The notes beneath the pieces are model-generated. The model saw nothing but the letters and a program-made list of their open reading frames with translations. It was not told the origin of the DNA and did not search any database. 64,000 nucleotides of DNA from Denitrificimonas caeni (GTDB lineage Bacteria; Pseudomonadota; Gammaproteobacteria; Pseudomonadales; Pseudomonadaceae), in assembly GCF_905120345.1 (NCBI RefSeq), contig NZ_CAJHOA010000001.1, forward strand, positions 714,582 through 778,581, given 5' to 3'. Position 1 is the first letter of the stretch, and each line of letters opens with the position of its first letter. Shown piece by piece: positions 11,889-23,352 of the stretch. The translations under genes and the position numbers were made by a program.

Positions 11889-13193
11889 CTATTTAATAAA
11901 TGATGAGTCGTTTTTCAAGCAGACCTGTAAGTGCTCGCTTAATGCATCCCAGGCAACAGACTGCTGCTCAGCATCGGTACGCAAAGGCTTAATCGCGACA
12001 GTATTCGACTGTAATTCATCTTCGCCCAATATTAAGGCATATAATGCGCCACTTTTGTCAGCTTTTTTAAACTGACTTTTAAAACTACCGGCACCCGCAT
12101 TGACCTGCAAACGTAATCTTGGTTGGGCATCACGTAATTTTTCCGCCAAAGCTAAAGCGGCCAACTCACTGGCTTCGCCAAATGCGCAAAAATAGACATC
12201 AACCTGACGTGACAGTTCGTCGGGAATTTGCCCCAGAGTCTCCAGCATCAGAATCAAGCGTTCGATACCCATTGCAAAACCAACGCCTGGCGTGGCTCGA
12301 CCACCCATTTGCTCAACTAGACCGTCATAACGTCCACCGGCACAGACAGTACCTTGCGCTCCGAGCTGGTCGGTAACCCACTCAAACACGGTTTCACTGT
12401 AATAGTCTAAACCCCGTACTAAGCGCGGATTGATCACATAGGGCACACCTGCGGCATCCAAACGTGCACACAGACCGGCAAAGTGGGCACGCGAAGCATC
12501 ATCTAAATAATCAGCCAGCTGCGGAGCATCGCTCAATAAAGCCTGAGTGCTAGGGCTTTTACTGTCCAATACTCGTAAAGGGTTGGTCAATACGCGGCGC
12601 TGGCTGTCCTCATCCAACTGTTCATGGCGCGCATGCAAATACTCAACTAGAGCCTCACGGTAAACAGCACGTGAAGCCGCTGTACCTAGGCTATTAAGCT
12701 CGAGAGTAACATGCTCGCTAATACCCAACTTTTTCCATAAGCGCCACGTCAACACAATCAACTCAGCATCAACGTCAGGACCCGGCAAGTTAAAGGCTTC
12801 GACACCCACTTGGTGAAACTGACGATAGCGACCTTTTTGTGGGCGCTCATGACGGAACATCGGACCTTGATACCAAAGCTTTTGTACTTGACCGCCAGCG
12901 GCCAAGCTGTGCTCAAGCACCGCACGCACACAACTTGCCGTGCCTTCTGGACGCAAGGTCAGTGAATCACCATTGCGGTCAGCAAAGGTGTACATTTCTT
13001 TTTCAACGATATCAGTAACTTCACCAATAGATCGCTTAAACAGCTCGGTAAACTCAACAATCGGCATACGAATTTGTCGATAGCTGTAGCTGTCTAGCAG
13101 ATCCGCAACGGTTTTTTCAAAGTAGCGCCATAGCGGTGTTTGTTCAGGCAAAATATCATTCATGCCGCGAATGGCTTGTAGTGGTTTACTCAC
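11889..13193 (-). CDS. hisS: Histidyl-tRNA synthetase HisS
   Basis: A class II aminoacyl-tRNA synthetase that charges tRNA-His. Motif 2 ([17 protein letters not shown]), the histidine-binding [15 protein letters not shown] segment and motif 3 ([13 protein letters not shown]) are all intact, followed by the C-terminal anticodon-binding domain. The start is the GTG at 13193, which gives the conserved [15 protein letters not shown] opening and has AAGGA seven bases upstream; the open frame extends 22 codons further but those codons do not look like family sequence. The resulting 434 residues match the usual length. The ispG stop lies just upstream. Confidence 0.97.
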   Translation of the reverse strand: MSKPLQAIRGMNDILPEQTPLWRYFEKTVADLLDSYSYRQIRMPIVEFTELFKRSIGEVTDIVEKEMYTFADRNGDSLTLRPEGTASCVRAVLEHSLAAGGQVQKLWYQGPMFRHERPQKGRYRQFHQVGVEAFNLPGPDVDAELIVLTWRLWKKLGISEHVTLELNSLGTAASRAVYREALVEYLHARHEQLDEDSQRRVLTNPLRVLDSKSPSTQALLSDAPQLADYLDDASRAHFAGLCARLDAAGVPYVINPRLVRGLDYYSETVFEWVTDQLGAQGTVCAGGRYDGLVEQMGGRATPGVGFAMGIERLILMLETLGQIPDELSRQVDVYFCAFGEASELAALALAEKLRDAQPRLRLQVNAGAGSFKSQFKKADKSGALYALILGEDELQSNTVAIKPLRTDAEQQSVAWDALSEHLQVCLKNDSSFIK

Positions 13194-13209
13194 AAAATTT
13201 CCTTGACGA

Positions 13210-14319
13210 TTAACTGCGCACAATAAGCGCCGCATCAGCTGCGACTTTTTCACTGGCACGCTTGCGGATCAGCGCTTCAAGCTCATCCACCAAGTTTTCA
13301 TTATTAAGTTTTTGCACTGGCTTGCCATCGATATAAATCAAGTTCGGCGAACCACCGGTCAAACCCACATGGACTTCTTTTGCCTCACCGGGTCCATTGA
13401 CTACACAGCCAATCACCGCAACATCCAAAGGCACCAATAAATCCTCCAAGCGCATCTCTAACTCATTCATGGTTTTCACCACATCAAAGTTTTGCCGAGA
13501 ACAGCTTGGACACGCAATAAAATTAATACCGCGTGAACGCAGCTTCAGTGATTTTAAAATATCAAAACCGACTTTAATTTCTTCAACAGGATCAGCAGCT
13601 AAAGACACGCGAATGGTATCACCAATGCCGTCTGCCAATAACATCCCTAAACCGACTGCAGACTTAACCGTGCCCGAACGTAAACCACCCGCCTCGGTAA
13701 TACCTAAGTGCAGCGGTTGATCAATAACTTTAGCCAGCTGACGGTACGCCGCCACTGCCATAAACACATCAGACGCTTTCACACTGACTTTAAAGTCTGG
13801 GTAGTTTAAACGATCAAGGTGCTCAACATGACGTAACGCTGATTCCACTAAAGCCTCAGCCGTTGGCTCGCCATATTTTTTCTGTAAATCTTTTTCTAAC
13901 GAGCCGGCATTGACGCCAATACGAATCGGTATACCACGGTCACGCGCAGCATCAACCACTGCTTTAACCCGAGCTTGACTACCAATATTGCCAGGATTAA
14001 TACGCAAACAATCAACACCCAGTTCAGCTACGCGTAGGGCGATGCGATAATCAAAATGAATATCCGCAACTAACGGTGCATGTACGAGCTTTTTGATCCG
14101 ACCAAACGCTTCAGCAGCGTCCATATCCGGTACTGAAACACGTACGATATCTGCACCGGCATGCTCCAAGCGTAAAATTTGTGCGACGGTAGCATCGACA
14201 TCACAGGTATCGGTATTGGTCATACTCTGCACACTGATCGGCGCATCACCACCTACCGCCACGGAACCAACATAGATTTTCCGTGAAACACGACGTTGAA
14301 TTAAAGTTTGCTTATGCAT
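13210..14319 (-). CDS. ispG: 4-hydroxy-3-methylbut-2-enyl diphosphate synthase IspG
   Basis: IspG is a [4Fe-4S] enzyme that reduces methylerythritol cyclodiphosphate in the non-mevalonate isoprenoid pathway. The 369-residue protein has an N-terminal TIM-barrel ([28 protein letters not shown]) and a C-terminal cluster domain with cysteines in [13 protein letters not shown] and [13 protein letters not shown]. Its position between rodZ and hisS is the conserved gammaproteobacterial order. It depends on iron-sulfur assembly, and the complete isc operon lies a few genes away. Confidence 0.98.
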   Translation of the reverse strand: MHKQTLIQRRVSRKIYVGSVAVGGDAPISVQSMTNTDTCDVDATVAQILRLEHAGADIVRVSVPDMDAAEAFGRIKKLVHAPLVADIHFDYRIALRVAELGVDCLRINPGNIGSQARVKAVVDAARDRGIPIRIGVNAGSLEKDLQKKYGEPTAEALVESALRHVEHLDRLNYPDFKVSVKASDVFMAVAAYRQLAKVIDQPLHLGITEAGGLRSGTVKSAVGLGMLLADGIGDTIRVSLAADPVEEIKVGFDILKSLKLRSRGINFIACPSCSRQNFDVVKTMNELEMRLEDLLVPLDVAVIGCVVNGPGEAKEVHVGLTGGSPNLIYIDGKPVQKLNNENLVDELEALIRKRASEKVAADAALIVRS

Positions 14320-14321
14320 AA

Positions 14322-15302
14322 TTATTGGCCCAGTTTAATTCTGGCAGTAGCACCACGAATCGCCGAACTAAAATCGACAGGTTCACCATTATAAATAATA
14401 CTCACACCAGTGGCGTAACCGAGGTGAACGTCCAACGGAGCTTTCCCCGTGACAGACAACTGTTCACCCGCACGTTTCAAACCACTGCTGATCTCTTTAC
14501 CGTCAGCATCAACGATTCTTAACCAGCAATCATTGACAAAACTCAGTTGCGCAGAGCCAACACCAGCAAGCAATTGCGTGGGCTCTTGCTGTTTTTTAAC
14601 AGCGGTAATCTCAGGCTGACTGATCTGAGCCGTCGGCTCGGCGAGCTGATCAGTTGCAGTAGATAACGTTTGCGGTTGTGTGCCCTTTTCCTCAGCATCA
14701 ACGGCGAGCGGCGCCACAGCAGCGTCAGGATCAAGCGGAACACCTTCTTTGCTAGTATTTTCCTCAAGTACAAAAGCCAACGCTTGCTCTTCAGGCTCAT
14801 CAAGGGTTTGTACATGGACAGAGCCATCAGCGCGTTCAACTTCGACACGGTCAAAAACTGCCGACTGGCTGCTGGTATCAGACGCCACTGTATTAAACGT
14901 TTGCCAGATATAATAAGCAGCAGCAATAACAATTAAAAAAGCTACAAATAAACTAAACTGCAACATTCCTCGAGAAATACGACGGGCCTCGCCAACATGG
15001 TCGATGCTCTGCACCACATTCAGCATGTCACCTGCGCTACCCATCTGCTGGTCAAACTGCTTCGCCAACAGACTGGCATCTAAGCCCAACACTTTTGCAT
15101 AACTACGGATATAGCCACGCGCAAAGGTTGTGCCATGCAAGCGTTCAAACTGATTACTCTCAATAAACTCAACCACTTGTGGGGTGAGATTCAGTTTTTT
15201 GGCGACTTCAGACACAGTCCAACCCGCCGCTACTCGTGCATCACGCAGAATATGCCCTACGGCAATACCTTGCGCGCCTGTTGCTAAGGGTGCATCACTC
15301 AT
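14322..15302 (-). CDS. rodZ: RodZ-like cytoskeletal/cell-shape protein
   Basis: An N-terminal helix-turn-helix of the Cro/C1 type (about residues 18-85: [40 protein letters not shown]) is followed by one membrane helix near residues 115-135, a low-complexity Glu/Thr/Gln-rich periplasmic linker and a C-terminal DUF4115 domain ([18 protein letters not shown]). This is the RodZ layout; RodZ links MreB filaments to the elongation machinery. The ATG at 15302 overlaps the pilF stop by one base; a GTG one codon earlier is an alternative. In older Pseudomonas annotation it is a helix-turn-helix protein upstream of ispG. Confidence 0.92.
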   Translation of the reverse strand: MSDAPLATGAQGIAVGHILRDARVAAGWTVSEVAKKLNLTPQVVEFIESNQFERLHGTTFARGYIRSYAKVLGLDASLLAKQFDQQMGSAGDMLNVVQSIDHVGEARRISRGMLQFSLFVAFLIVIAAAYYIWQTFNTVASDTSSQSAVFDRVEVERADGSVHVQTLDEPEEQALAFVLEENTSKEGVPLDPDAAVAPLAVDAEEKGTQPQTLSTATDQLAEPTAQISQPEITAVKKQQEPTQLLAGVGSAQLSFVNDCWLRIVDADGKEISSGLKRAGEQLSVTGKAPLDVHLGYATGVSIIYNGEPVDFSSAIRGATARIKLGQ

Positions 15303-16054
15303 CACTGCTCCGATTGATACTGTTTATACTCAGCGCTAGCGGGATACAGGCGCTTAAGTTGCAGCTGTAAACTGGCTGCTTGATTACGGTCTTGGAATAT
15401 TTTAGCTAAGCGCAATCCAAGTAATAAGCTTCGCGCATTATGATTACTGAGTTGCGTAAAAGACTCATAATATTTCTGCGCGGAAAGATAATCTTTGCGC
15501 TCGTATAATAGCAACGCTGCTTCTAAAAGTGGACGTGATTGTTGCGAATTTAAGCGTAAAGAGCGCTCAAAATACTTAAGCGCAAGGGTTTTATTACCTA
15601 AACGCAAGGCCGTTAGCCCCATATTTTCAAAAACACCCGAACGTCCGCTATACAAAGTATCTTCGGCTGCACTACTGAACTGTTCATAAGCGGCCTTGTA
15701 CTGGCCTTGCTCATACAAAAAACTACCATAGTTATTTTGGATACGGGTATTTTTTCCTTGAGCCAAGGCTTTGCGATAGTGCTGATCTGCTAACTCAGGC
15801 TCTAACTCGCTCTGAAACACCAACGCCAAGGCTGCATGCGCATCAGCACTGTCAGGATCAATCTCCAATGCTTTTTTTAATGGCATTTTGGCTTGTTCAG
15901 TAATGCCTTGCTGTAAGTAACCAATACCGAGTTGGATATAAGCGTCACGTGCCTGATTACGCCCCTCTTCAGTACGTAGGGGGGCTATGCCACCGCTGGA
16001 TACGCATGCACTAAGCATGCTAATAAACAGTAAAAACCCTGCACGAACAATCAT
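15302..16054 (-). CDS. pilF: Type IV pilus biogenesis lipoprotein PilF (PilW)
   Basis: A lipoprotein (lipobox MLSAC) of about 250 residues made of six TPR-like repeats, matching PilF, the pilotin that places and assembles the PilQ secretin in the outer membrane. Repeat units are visible at AYIQLGIGYLQQG, ADAHAALALVFQS, TRIQNNYGSFLYEQG and FENMGLTALRLG. The ATG at 16054 is chosen because GGAG lies at proper spacing and the product begins with a clean signal sequence; eight extra codons upstream are open but unlikely. The gene keeps its conserved position between rlmN and rodZ. Confidence 0.93.
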   Translation of the reverse strand: MIVRAGFLLFISMLSACVSSGGIAPLRTEEGRNQARDAYIQLGIGYLQQGITEQAKMPLKKALEIDPDSADAHAALALVFQSELEPELADQHYRKALAQGKNTRIQNNYGSFLYEQGQYKAAYEQFSSAAEDTLYSGRSGVFENMGLTALRLGNKTLALKYFERSLRLNSQQSRPLLEAALLLYERKDYLSAQKYYESFTQLSNHNARSLLLGLRLAKIFQDRNQAASLQLQLKRLYPASAEYKQYQSEQ

Positions 16055-16103
16055 ATCCACTCCAGTTAAGTTCGACATGCTGCTTCATGGCCCGCCATTT
16101 CAC

Positions 16104-17216
16104 TTACTCACTGACTTGGCGTACCGCAATATAGCGCTCGCTACGGCGGGTACGATCTTGTACCTGTCCAACCAACTGCCCGCAAGCGGCATCAATATCT
16201 TCACCGCGCGGCATGCGTACGGTCACGCTATAACCCGCATGGTGTAAGGTATCCTGAAAGCGGCGAATAGCATTGTTGCTCGGGCGCTCATAACCTGAAT
16301 ATGGAAAGGGGTTAAATGGAATCAAGTTAACTTTGCAGGGTACATCTTTCAATAACTCAACCAGCTCTTCAGCATGCTCTGGAAGATCATTGATATCTTT
16401 AAGCAAGGTATATTCGACGGTCAAGAAACGCTTTTCACCCAGTTTAGCGACATAGCGTTTACAGGCATCCAGCACCACATTCAGAGGGTACTTTTTATTA
16501 ACCGGCACCAAGGTATTACGTAATGCATCGTTGGGTGCGTGCAGAGATAAGGCCAGCGACACATCAATATGTTCACCGAGCTTATCAATCATCGGCGCAA
16601 CACCTGCCGTTGACAGAGTTACCTTACGCTTGGAAATACCATAACCTAAGTCATCCAGCATAATGGTCATCGCATCAACAACATTATTAAAATTCAGTAA
16701 TGGCTCGCCCATACCCATCATCACTACGTTAGTGATGGAGCGTTCAACAGTGCCGGGGATGGAGCCAAATGATTTCGAAGCAATCCAGACTTGGCCAATA
16801 ATTTCAGCACTGGTCAGATCACTGTTAAAACCTTGTTTTCCTGTCGAGCAAAAGCTGCAATCTAACGCGCAACCTGCTTGGGACGAAACACATAATGTAC
16901 CGCGCGTACCTTGCGGTATGTAGACAGTCTCAACACAACTGCCTGAAGCGACACGCACCACCCACTTACGGGTGCCATCGCTAGAGATGTCTTGGCTGAC
17001 AATCTCAGGTCCACGAATTTCAGCACAGGCAGTAAGCTTTTCTTGCAAAACCTTACTGACGTTAGTCATCGCGGTAAAATCATCGATACCAAAATGGTGA
17101 ATCCACTTCATCACCTGGTCTGCACGAAACTTTTTCTCGCCAATAGAAGCGAAAAACTCAATCAATTGTTCGCGCGTCAAACCAAGTAAATTAACTTTTG
17201 CAGTTACAGCTGTCAT
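16104..17216 (-). CDS. rlmN: 23S rRNA/tRNA adenine-C2 methyltransferase RlmN
   Basis: RlmN is a radical-SAM enzyme that methylates A2503 of 23S rRNA and A37 of some tRNAs. The 370-residue protein has the CxxxCxxC cluster motif in CALDCSFC, a [15 protein letters not shown]-binding segment, and the C-terminal mechanistic cysteine in DIDAACGQL. Both mechanistic cysteines needed for the ping-pong reaction are therefore present. It sits between ndk and pilF as in Pseudomonas. Confidence 0.98.
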   Translation of the reverse strand: MTAVTAKVNLLGLTREQLIEFFASIGEKKFRADQVMKWIHHFGIDDFTAMTNVSKVLQEKLTACAEIRGPEIVSQDISSDGTRKWVVRVASGSCVETVYIPQGTRGTLCVSSQAGCALDCSFCSTGKQGFNSDLTSAEIIGQVWIASKSFGSIPGTVERSITNVVMMGMGEPLLNFNNVVDAMTIMLDDLGYGISKRKVTLSTAGVAPMIDKLGEHIDVSLALSLHAPNDALRNTLVPVNKKYPLNVVLDACKRYVAKLGEKRFLTVEYTLLKDINDLPEHAEELVELLKDVPCKVNLIPFNPFPYSGYERPSNNAIRRFQDTLHHAGYSVTVRMPRGEDIDAACGQLVGQVQDRTRRSERYIAVRQVSE

Positions 17217-17244
17217 GGATTCACCTTTATTTACCTATCCGTTA

Positions 17245-17676
17245 TTAACGGATGCGGTCACATACTTCAGTTGCCGCGAAGAAGTATGAAATTTCACGTG
17301 CAGCAGCGGCTTCTGAGTCAGAACCGTGTACAGCGTTTTCATCGATAGAGACTGCGAAATCGGCACGGATAGTACCGGCAGCAGCGTCTTTAGGGTTAGT
17401 TGCGCCCATTAGATCACGGTTTGCAGCGATAGCGTTTTCGCCTTCAAGAACCTGAACGATAACTGGACCTGAAGTCATAAAGCTAACGAGGTCTTTGTAG
17501 AAAGGACGCTCTTTGTGCTCAGCGTAAAAACCGCCTGCTTCGCGCTCTGACAGTTGTACCATTTTTGAGGCAACAACACGTAAACCAGCTTTTTCAAAAC
17601 GTGAAACGATTTCGCCAACAACGTTTTTTGCAACGGCGTCAGGCTTGATGATTGAGAATGTACGTTGAACAGTCAT
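17245..17676 (-). CDS. ndk: Nucleoside diphosphate kinase Ndk
   Basis: A full-length 143-residue NDP kinase that balances nucleoside triphosphate pools. The active-site histidine is in NAVHGSDS, with the N-terminal [15 protein letters not shown] and the Kpn-loop region intact. It has its own leader between iscX and ndk, including a TATAAT box on the minus strand at 17726-17721, so it can be expressed apart from the isc operon. The 28-base gap to rlmN suggests co-transcription with it. Confidence 0.98.
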   Translation of the reverse strand: MTVQRTFSIIKPDAVAKNVVGEIVSRFEKAGLRVVASKMVQLSEREAGGFYAEHKERPFYKDLVSFMTSGPVIVQVLEGENAIAANRDLMGATNPKDAAAGTIRADFAVSIDENAVHGSDSEAAAAREISYFFAATEVCDRIR

Positions 17677-17710
17677 GTAGAACTCCAGTGAATTAAGTTT
17701 TAGAAGGATT

Positions 17711-17735
17711 AAACCCGCGAATTATACGCGGGTTT
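17711..17735 (-). promoter_or_regulatory. Hairpin with embedded TATAAT upstream of ndk
   Basis: AAACCCGCG and CGCGGGTTT form a 9-bp perfect inverted repeat whose loop, read on the minus strand, contains TATAAT. It could be the -10 box of an ndk promoter (the -35 match, TACGCA at 17-base spacing, is poor) or a weak terminator of the isc operon. The two roles cannot be separated by eye. Confidence 0.4.
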
Positions 17736-17819
17736 GTCTGAAATGCGTAGCCACTCGCACAGGTACTTGGTTAAGACGCAGTATTTTTCTGCAAGAAGCC
17801 AAATTAACTCAGTCGCTCG

Positions 17820-18020
17820 TTATTCAGCTTCTTCAATCCAAGCGGCTTGAATGGCCTCAAGAATTTTCTCGCCACTGCGCTCAGGATCATCATCAAACTC
17901 AGGCAGTTCGGTGACTAAGCGACGTAAATTGACAAAGTTAATGTAACGCGGATCAAGATCCTCATGCGCCTCACTTAAAGAAATTGCAATCTCAAGCACA
18001 TCTACCCATTTCAATTTCAT
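17820..18020 (-). CDS. iscX: Iron-sulfur assembly adaptor IscX
   Basis: A 66-residue acidic protein with the IscX signature KWVDVLEIAISLSEAHEDLD near the start and FVNLRRLVTELPEF in the middle. IscX binds IscS and iron and tunes cluster assembly. It is the last gene of the isc operon, 16 bases after fdx, which is its standard place. Confidence 0.96.
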   Translation of the reverse strand: MKLKWVDVLEIAISLSEAHEDLDPRYINFVNLRRLVTELPEFDDDPERSGEKILEAIQAAWIEEAE

Positions 18021-18036
18021 CTTGAGCTCCTGTCGA

Positions 18037-18375
18037 TTACTGGCGTTCTGATACTTGGTTGATAGTGTATTTTGGAATCTCCACGGTCAGATCAGTATCT
18101 TTGACCACAGCTTGGCATGATAACCGTGAATCAGGCTCGAGCCCCCACGCCTTATCCAGCATATCGTCTTCTAAGTCATCCGACTCTTCAAGCGATCCCA
18201 AACCCTCACGCACAATCACGTGACAGGTGGTGCAAGCGCAGGACATCTCACAAGCATGTTCAATCTCAATGCCATTACGCAGCGCGGCATCCATAATGGT
18301 TTCACCAGGGATGGCTTCAATCACCGCACCCTCTGGACAATGTTCGGCATGAGGCAAAAAAATAATTTGCGGCAC
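18037..18375 (-). CDS. fdx: ISC [2Fe-2S] ferredoxin Fdx
   Basis: A 112-residue adrenodoxin-type ferredoxin that supplies electrons for IscU cluster assembly. Cluster cysteines lie in CEMSCACTTC and later in RLSCQAVV, the Cx5Cx2C...C pattern of this class. It follows hscA with a five-base gap and precedes iscX, so it is an integral part of the operon. Confidence 0.97.
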   Translation of the reverse strand: MPQIIFLPHAEHCPEGAVIEAIPGETIMDAALRNGIEIEHACEMSCACTTCHVIVREGLGSLEESDDLEDDMLDKAWGLEPDSRLSCQAVVKDTDLTVEIPKYTINQVSERQ

Positions 18376-18380
18376 AGGGA

Positions 18381-20243
18381 TTAACCCTCCATTTCATTAA
18401 GTTGTCGTCCAGCCAGCGCAGCTTTTACTGTGGCATCCAGACGGCGTGCAGCGAACTCGTTCGTTGCATGGTTAAGTTGCTGGATATGGCGAGCAATCGC
18501 GTTGATATCTTCAGCTTTGCGTACTGTTTCTAGCGCACTCATACGTTCTTCAATCACTGCACGCTCTTGCTCAGTTAATAACGCCTCAGCGTCAGCCTGC
18601 AGCGCAGAACGTACAGTTTCTAACAATCGTTCAGCATCGACACGCTGCTCTTGTAAAGCACGTGCTTGTTTATCTTGCGCAGCATGATCAAAAGAATCTT
18701 TTAACATTCCACCAATTTCTGAATCGGTCAGTCCATACGACGGTTTAACTTGAATACTGGCCTCTACACCACTGCCTAACTCACGCGCCGTGACACCCAG
18801 CAGACCATCCGCATCAACCTGAAAGGTCACACGAATTTTTGCCGCGCCAGCAATCATCGGCGGAATACCACGCAATTCAAAGCGTGCCAATGAACGGCAA
18901 TCACTCACCAACTCACGCTCGCCTTGTAAGACATGTACAACCATCGCGGTTTGTCCGTCTCGCGCAGTGGTGAAATCTTGCGCACGAGTGACCGGAATAG
19001 TGGTATTGCGCGGAATAATCTTTTCGACTAAATCACCCATCGTTTCTAAACCGAGTGATAAAGGTGTCACATCCAGCAACAGCAACTCTTCGCCAGCACG
19101 CTTATTACCCACTAAAGTGTCGGCTTGGATCGCCGCACCTATAGCGACCACTTGATCAGGATCGATATCTGTCATCGGCGTGCAATTAAATAGTTCGCCG
19201 ACGCGGGTACGTACTAATGGCACGCGGGTTGAACCGCCAACCATTACGACTGACTCTATCTCATCTAACTCAACTTCGGAGTCACGCAAGGCTCGGCGAC
19301 AGGCTTTTAAGCTGCGTGCCACTAAGGGCTCAATCAGCGCATCAAAAGTGTCACGATTTAACTGCCCTTGCCACTCAGCATACTCAATTGCAACAACGTC
19401 TTCGCTGGTTAGCGCTTCTTTCGCAGCACACGCTATTCCCAACAAATCACGTTGCTGGCTAGGCGACAGATTACTGGATAGATCTGCTTGCTCAATCACC
19501 CAATTAGCAATCACATGATCAAAATCATCACCGCCTAAAGCACTGTCACCACCGGTGGCTAACACTTCAAAAACACCACGACTTAAGCGCAAAATAGACA
19601 CATCAAAAGTGCCACCACCTAAATCATAAATAACCACCACACCTTCTGCTTGCTGGTCCAGCCCGTAAGCAACGGCTGCTGCAGTGGGCTCATTAAGCAA
19701 ACGTAAAACATTGAGACCCGCGAGACGCGCGGCATCTTTGGTGGCTTGGCGCTGAGCATCATCAAAATAAGCAGGAACAGTTATCACGACGCCCACCAAC
19801 TCACCACCTAGTGTCGCTTCAGCACGTTCGCGCAAAGCCTGCAAGATATGTGCTGACACCTCCACAGGACTTTTCGGTCCTTGTACCGTTTCAATAAACG
19901 GCATATGTGACTTACCGGCTTGGAAGTGATACGGCAACTGCTCGCCAAGTTGTTGAACATCTGCCAGTCCACGACCCATCAAACGTTTAACAGATAAAAT
20001 ACAGTTATAGGGGTCTTTGGAAGCGGCTTCGCGCGCGCTGCGTCCCACCTCAATGCGGTCAGCGTGATAACGCACTGCCGAAGCCAGTGCAACACGACCG
20101 TCGACATCAGGCAAAGCCTCAGCAATACCGCTGCGCACGGTCGCTACTAATGAGTTGGTAGTGCCTAAGTCAATCCCCACTGCCAGCCGCTGCTGGTGAG
20201 GTTGTGGGCTTTGTCCAGGTTCAGCAATCTGTAGTAAGGCCAT
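18381..20243 (-). CDS. hscA: Hsp70-type ISC chaperone HscA
   Basis: HscA is the specialised Hsp70 that, with HscB, releases clusters from IscU. The actin-like ATPase domain is intact ([46 protein letters not shown]), followed by the substrate-binding domain ([20 protein letters not shown]). The start at 20243 gives the family opening [10 protein letters not shown]; nine further codons are open upstream but do not match. Length (620 residues) is normal. Confidence 0.97.
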   Translation of the reverse strand: MALLQIAEPGQSPQPHQQRLAVGIDLGTTNSLVATVRSGIAEALPDVDGRVALASAVRYHADRIEVGRSAREAASKDPYNCILSVKRLMGRGLADVQQLGEQLPYHFQAGKSHMPFIETVQGPKSPVEVSAHILQALRERAEATLGGELVGVVITVPAYFDDAQRQATKDAARLAGLNVLRLLNEPTAAAVAYGLDQQAEGVVVIYDLGGGTFDVSILRLSRGVFEVLATGGDSALGGDDFDHVIANWVIEQADLSSNLSPSQQRDLLGIACAAKEALTSEDVVAIEYAEWQGQLNRDTFDALIEPLVARSLKACRRALRDSEVELDEIESVVMVGGSTRVPLVRTRVGELFNCTPMTDIDPDQVVAIGAAIQADTLVGNKRAGEELLLLDVTPLSLGLETMGDLVEKIIPRNTTIPVTRAQDFTTARDGQTAMVVHVLQGERELVSDCRSLARFELRGIPPMIAGAAKIRVTFQVDADGLLGVTARELGSGVEASIQVKPSYGLTDSEIGGMLKDSFDHAAQDKQARALQEQRVDAERLLETVRSALQADAEALLTEQERAVIEERMSALETVRKAEDINAIARHIQQLNHATNEFAARRLDATVKAALAGRQLNEMEG

Positions 20244-20284
20244 ACGGATCTTTAATCTGACAGCCTGCATGCGCAGGCTTTGGG

Positions 20285-20812
20285 TTAATCGTCTAAGCGC
20301 TCTTCTAACTGACGCACTTCATAAAACATCTTATCTAAAAACTGCATACGTCGTGCTAAGCGCTCGGCTTGTATGCGCTGCTCCGAATCTTCGATGCAAA
20401 TCGCAAACGCATGATCAATCGCACTGCGAGCCTGCTTAAGCTCACGTACAAACTCTGCTAACGCAGCAAGATCAGCTTGCTCTTGTAAATCTTCAAGCTG
20501 CTCGCGCCATTCCATTTGTTGCAATAAAAACTCACCATCTTCAATAGTGGTTTCTTCTGGCAACTCCGCCTGCTGGCGTAACAAATACAACGCTCGCTGC
20601 GTTGGCGACTTTAAGGTTTGAAAGGCATCATTTAACTGCGCCGCTCGCTCCACGGCTTCGCGCTGCTGCGCTGCAGAGGCGTTAACAAAACGGTCAGGAT
20701 GCGCATCTTTTGCCAACTCGCGGTAGGTTGCAGCCAACGCTTTATCATCAATAAAGAAGCCTGACTGCAGACCAAATAAGGCAAAATAATCAGCGTATTC
20801 TGTATTCGTCAT
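20285..20812 (-). CDS. hscB: J-domain co-chaperone HscB
   Basis: HscB brings IscU to HscA and triggers ATP hydrolysis. The J-domain has the HPD motif in [10 protein letters not shown], and the C-terminal three-helix IscU-binding domain follows. The ATG at 20812 gives [15 protein letters not shown] and leaves about 175 residues, the family length; 30 more open codons upstream lie inside iscA and are not family sequence. It starts immediately after the iscA stop. Confidence 0.96.
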   Translation of the reverse strand: MTNTEYADYFALFGLQSGFFIDDKALAATYRELAKDAHPDRFVNASAAQQREAVERAAQLNDAFQTLKSPTQRALYLLRQQAELPEETTIEDGEFLLQQMEWREQLEDLQEQADLAALAEFVRELKQARSAIDHAFAICIEDSEQRIQAERLARRMQFLDKMFYEVRQLEERLDD

Positions 20813-20813
20813 A

Positions 20814-21137
20814 CTACACACTGAAGCTTTCGCCGCAACCGCATTCGCCACGCACATTAGGATTATTGAATTTAAAGCCTTCGTTAATACCTTCGCGAAC
20901 AAAATCGAGTTCGGTACCGTCGATATAGGCTAGACTTTTCGGATCAATAATAACTTTCATGCCAAAGCTTTCAAACACCTGATCATCAGGCTGCAGCTCA
21001 TCAACAAACTCAAGCACATACGCCATACCCGAACAACCGGTGGTGCGCACACCAAGACGAATGCCTGCGCCGCTACCACGGTTTTCAAGTGAGCGCCGCA
21101 CATGATTTGCTGCGGCTTCTGTTAAGCTGATCGCCAT
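20814..21137 (-). CDS. iscA: A-type iron-sulfur carrier IscA
   Basis: A 107-residue A-type carrier with the three conserved cysteines, one in [11 protein letters not shown] and two in the C-terminal GECGCGESF. It accepts clusters from IscU or supplies them to [4Fe-4S] targets. Position between iscU and hscB is canonical. Confidence 0.97.
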   Translation of the reverse strand: MAISLTEAAANHVRRSLENRGSGAGIRLGVRTTGCSGMAYVLEFVDELQPDDQVFESFGMKVIIDPKSLAYIDGTELDFVREGINEGFKFNNPNVRGECGCGESFSV

Positions 21138-21147
21138 ATCAAACCTC

Positions 21148-21534
21148 TTAGATTAAGCCTTTTTTCTGCTTGTAATCTCGCACTGCTGCTTTGATCGCAT
21201 CTTCCGCTAACACTGAACAGTGAATCTTCACTGGTGGCAACGCCAATTCTTCAGCAATAGTGGTGTTTTTAATCAGCTCAGCTTCATCAATGGTTTTACC
21301 TTTCATCCATTCTGTCGCTAAGGAGCTGGATGCAATGGCAGAGCCACAGCCGTATGTTTTAAATTTCGCATCCTGAATGATACCGTCATCACTGACTTGA
21401 ATCTGCAAGCGCATTACATCGCCACAGGCTGGTGCACCGACCATGCCGGTACCCACATCAGGAGCATCGGCGTCCATTTTGCCAACGTTGCGAGGGTTCT
21501 CGTAGTGGTCTAAGACCTTATCACTATATGCCAT
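21148..21534 (-). CDS. iscU: Iron-sulfur scaffold IscU
   Basis: The scaffold on which IscS and Fdx build [2Fe-2S] clusters. All three ligand cysteines are present ([33 protein letters not shown]) together with the aspartate beside the first. The C-terminal LPPVKIHCS includes the LPPVK motif recognised by HscA. At 128 residues it has the normal length. Confidence 0.98.
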   Translation of the reverse strand: MAYSDKVLDHYENPRNVGKMDADAPDVGTGMVGAPACGDVMRLQIQVSDDGIIQDAKFKTYGCGSAIASSSLATEWMKGKTIDEAELIKNTTIAEELALPPVKIHCSVLAEDAIKAAVRDYKQKKGLI

Positions 21535-21563
21535 GATGGTATTCCTTATTTAACGGGCAAGTA

Positions 21564-22778
21564 TTAATGTGCTTGCCACTCAACTTTAGAGAGGTCAACG
21601 CCGTCGTTATGCATGTCCCACAGCGGTGATAAATCACGTAGACGCTGGACTGCTTCACGAATTTGTCCGGCCGCATGATCCACTTCTTCTTCCGTAGTAA
21701 AACGTCCGAAGGTAAAGCGAATCGAACTGTGCGCCAACTCATCACTACGGCCTAACGCACGTAGCACATACGAAGGCTCTAACGAAGCAGAAGTACAGGC
21801 TGAACCTGAGGACACCGCCATGTCTTTCAAAGCCATAATTAACGACTCGCCCTCAACATAGTTAAAGCTGAGGTTCAAGTTATGCGGTACACGCTGGGTC
21901 GCACTGCCATTTAAGTACAGTTCGTCCATATCACGGACCTTGTCATAAAAACGCTTATTGAGTACAGCGACACGCTGGCTTTCTTCAGCCATTTCTAAAC
22001 GCGCCAACTCAAAGGCTTCGCCCATACCAACGATTTGGTGAGTCGCTAAGGTACCTGAACGCATACCACGCTCGTGCCCACCACCGTGCATTTGTGCTTC
22101 TAAACGCACGCGCGGCTTACGACGCACATAAAGCGCACCCATGCCTTTAGGACCGTAGGCTTTGTGAGCAGAAAAGGACATTAAGTCGACTTTCATTTTC
22201 TCAAGATCAATTTCAACTTTACCCGCTGACTGCGCCGCATCAACATGAAATAACACACCTTTCGAGCGAGTTAGTTCACCAATTGCAGCGATATCATTGA
22301 TCGTACCAATTTCGTTATTGACATGCATGATCGACACTAAAATTGTATCTTCACGCAATGCTGCAGCGACCATATCGACAGTAATCAAACCATCTTCGCA
22401 AGGCTCTAAGTAGGTCACTTCGTAACCTTCACGCTCTAACTGACGCGTGGTGTCCAACACTGCTTTATGCTCAAGCTTAGAGGTAACAATATGTTTGCCT
22501 TTGCTGACATAAAAATGTGCAGCGCCCTTAATAGCAAGGTTATTTGACTCTGTCGCACCCGAAGTCCAAACAATTTCGCGCGGATCGGCTTTAATTAAAT
22601 CGGCAACCTGGCGGCGCGCATGCTCAATGGCTTCTTCAGCACGCCAGCCATACACGTGCGAACGTGACGCAGCATTACCAAAGTTACCATCCAGCGTGAG
22701 ACACTCACACATTTTCTTCGCCACTCGTGGATCAACTGGGGTGGTTGCTGAATAATCTAGATAGATCGGCAGTTTCAT
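21564..22778 (-). CDS. iscS: Cysteine desulfurase IscS
   Basis: A group I PLP-dependent cysteine desulfurase that supplies sulfur for clusters and tRNA thiolation. The PLP lysine is in [12 protein letters not shown] and the catalytic loop cysteine is in [14 protein letters not shown]; the histidine of LEHKAVLD stacks on the cofactor. The start at 22778 is supported by GAGGAGA at good spacing and the conserved [16 protein letters not shown]; eleven upstream codons are open but unlikely. The product is 404 residues. Confidence 0.98.
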   Translation of the reverse strand: MKLPIYLDYSATTPVDPRVAKKMCECLTLDGNFGNAASRSHVYGWRAEEAIEHARRQVADLIKADPREIVWTSGATESNNLAIKGAAHFYVSKGKHIVTSKLEHKAVLDTTRQLEREGYEVTYLEPCEDGLITVDMVAAALREDTILVSIMHVNNEIGTINDIAAIGELTRSKGVLFHVDAAQSAGKVEIDLEKMKVDLMSFSAHKAYGPKGMGALYVRRKPRVRLEAQMHGGGHERGMRSGTLATHQIVGMGEAFELARLEMAEESQRVAVLNKRFYDKVRDMDELYLNGSATQRVPHNLNLSFNYVEGESLIMALKDMAVSSGSACTSASLEPSYVLRALGRSDELAHSSIRFTFGRFTTEEEVDHAAGQIREAVQRLRDLSPLWDMHNDGVDLSKVEWQAH

Positions 22779-22807
22779 TGTAACTCTCCTCACGGTCTGC
22801 GCCTTAT

Positions 22808-23284
22808 TCACTCAAGAGTGGACGCCTGAATTTTGTTTGCTGCGCGCTGATTCTGATGCTGACGCAATGCAACTTTTTGAATTTCTTGGCGCGCAACTAA
22901 ATCCGCCAAGCTAATACCACTTAAAAAATCGTGTATCTGCTTACTTAAATCACACCACAAACGGTGGGTTAAACATTCATCGCCACCCTGACAGTCACCT
23001 TGACCTTGACAGCGCGTCGCATCTACTGACTCATCCACCGCATCTATAACTTGAACGATTTGAATATCAGCAGGCTCATGCGCCAACTGATAACCACCAC
23101 CCGGACCTCTGACACTACTCACCAGAGCGCCACGGCGCAACTTGGCAAATAACTGCTCAAGGTATGATAACGAAATACCTTGCCTCTCAGAAATATCGGC
23201 AAGAGGCACAGGGCCGTCTTGCGCATTCAATGCCAAGTCAAGCATCGCTGTCACGGCATAGCGGCCCTTGGTTGTCAGTCGCAT
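22808..23284 (-). CDS. iscR: Rrf2-family iron-sulfur regulator IscR
   Basis: IscR carries a [2Fe-2S] cluster and represses the isc operon when clusters are plentiful. The 158-residue product has an N-terminal winged helix ([19 protein letters not shown]) and the ligand pattern C-x5-C-x5-C-x2-H in the segment beginning CQGQGDCQG. The start at 23284 gives the standard N-terminus; twelve extra codons are open upstream but overlap the promoter. A 25-base IscR-type operator lies over its own -35 box, so autoregulation is likely. Confidence 0.97.
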   Translation of the reverse strand: MRLTTKGRYAVTAMLDLALNAQDGPVPLADISERQGISLSYLEQLFAKLRRGALVSSVRGPGGGYQLAHEPADIQIVQVIDAVDESVDATRCQGQGDCQGGDECLTHRLWCDLSKQIHDFLSGISLADLVARQEIQKVALRQHQNQRAANKIQASTLE

Positions 23285-23319
23285 AAAATAAATACCGCTG
23301 TAAGTAAGTATTAACAACA

Positions 23320-23352
23320 ATTATGCTATAACCCACTAAACAGGTCAAGTAT
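23320..23352 (-). promoter_or_regulatory. isc promoter with overlapping type 1 IscR site
   Basis: On the minus strand TTGACC (23348-23343) and CATAAT (23325-23320) are spaced by exactly 17 bases, a good sigma-70 promoter ending about 35 bases before the iscR start. The 25-base stretch at 23352-23328 matches the type 1 IscR consensus as I recall it (ATASYYGACTRWWWYAGTCRRSTAT) at 20 of 25 positions, including ATACTTGAC and the distal TAT. The operator covers the -35 box, as in E. coli. Confidence 0.8.

Noticed and set aside
17711..17735. Hairpin downstream of iscX as a firm terminator
   Set aside because: There is no T-run after it and its loop holds a TATAAT, so I list it only as a possible promoter element.
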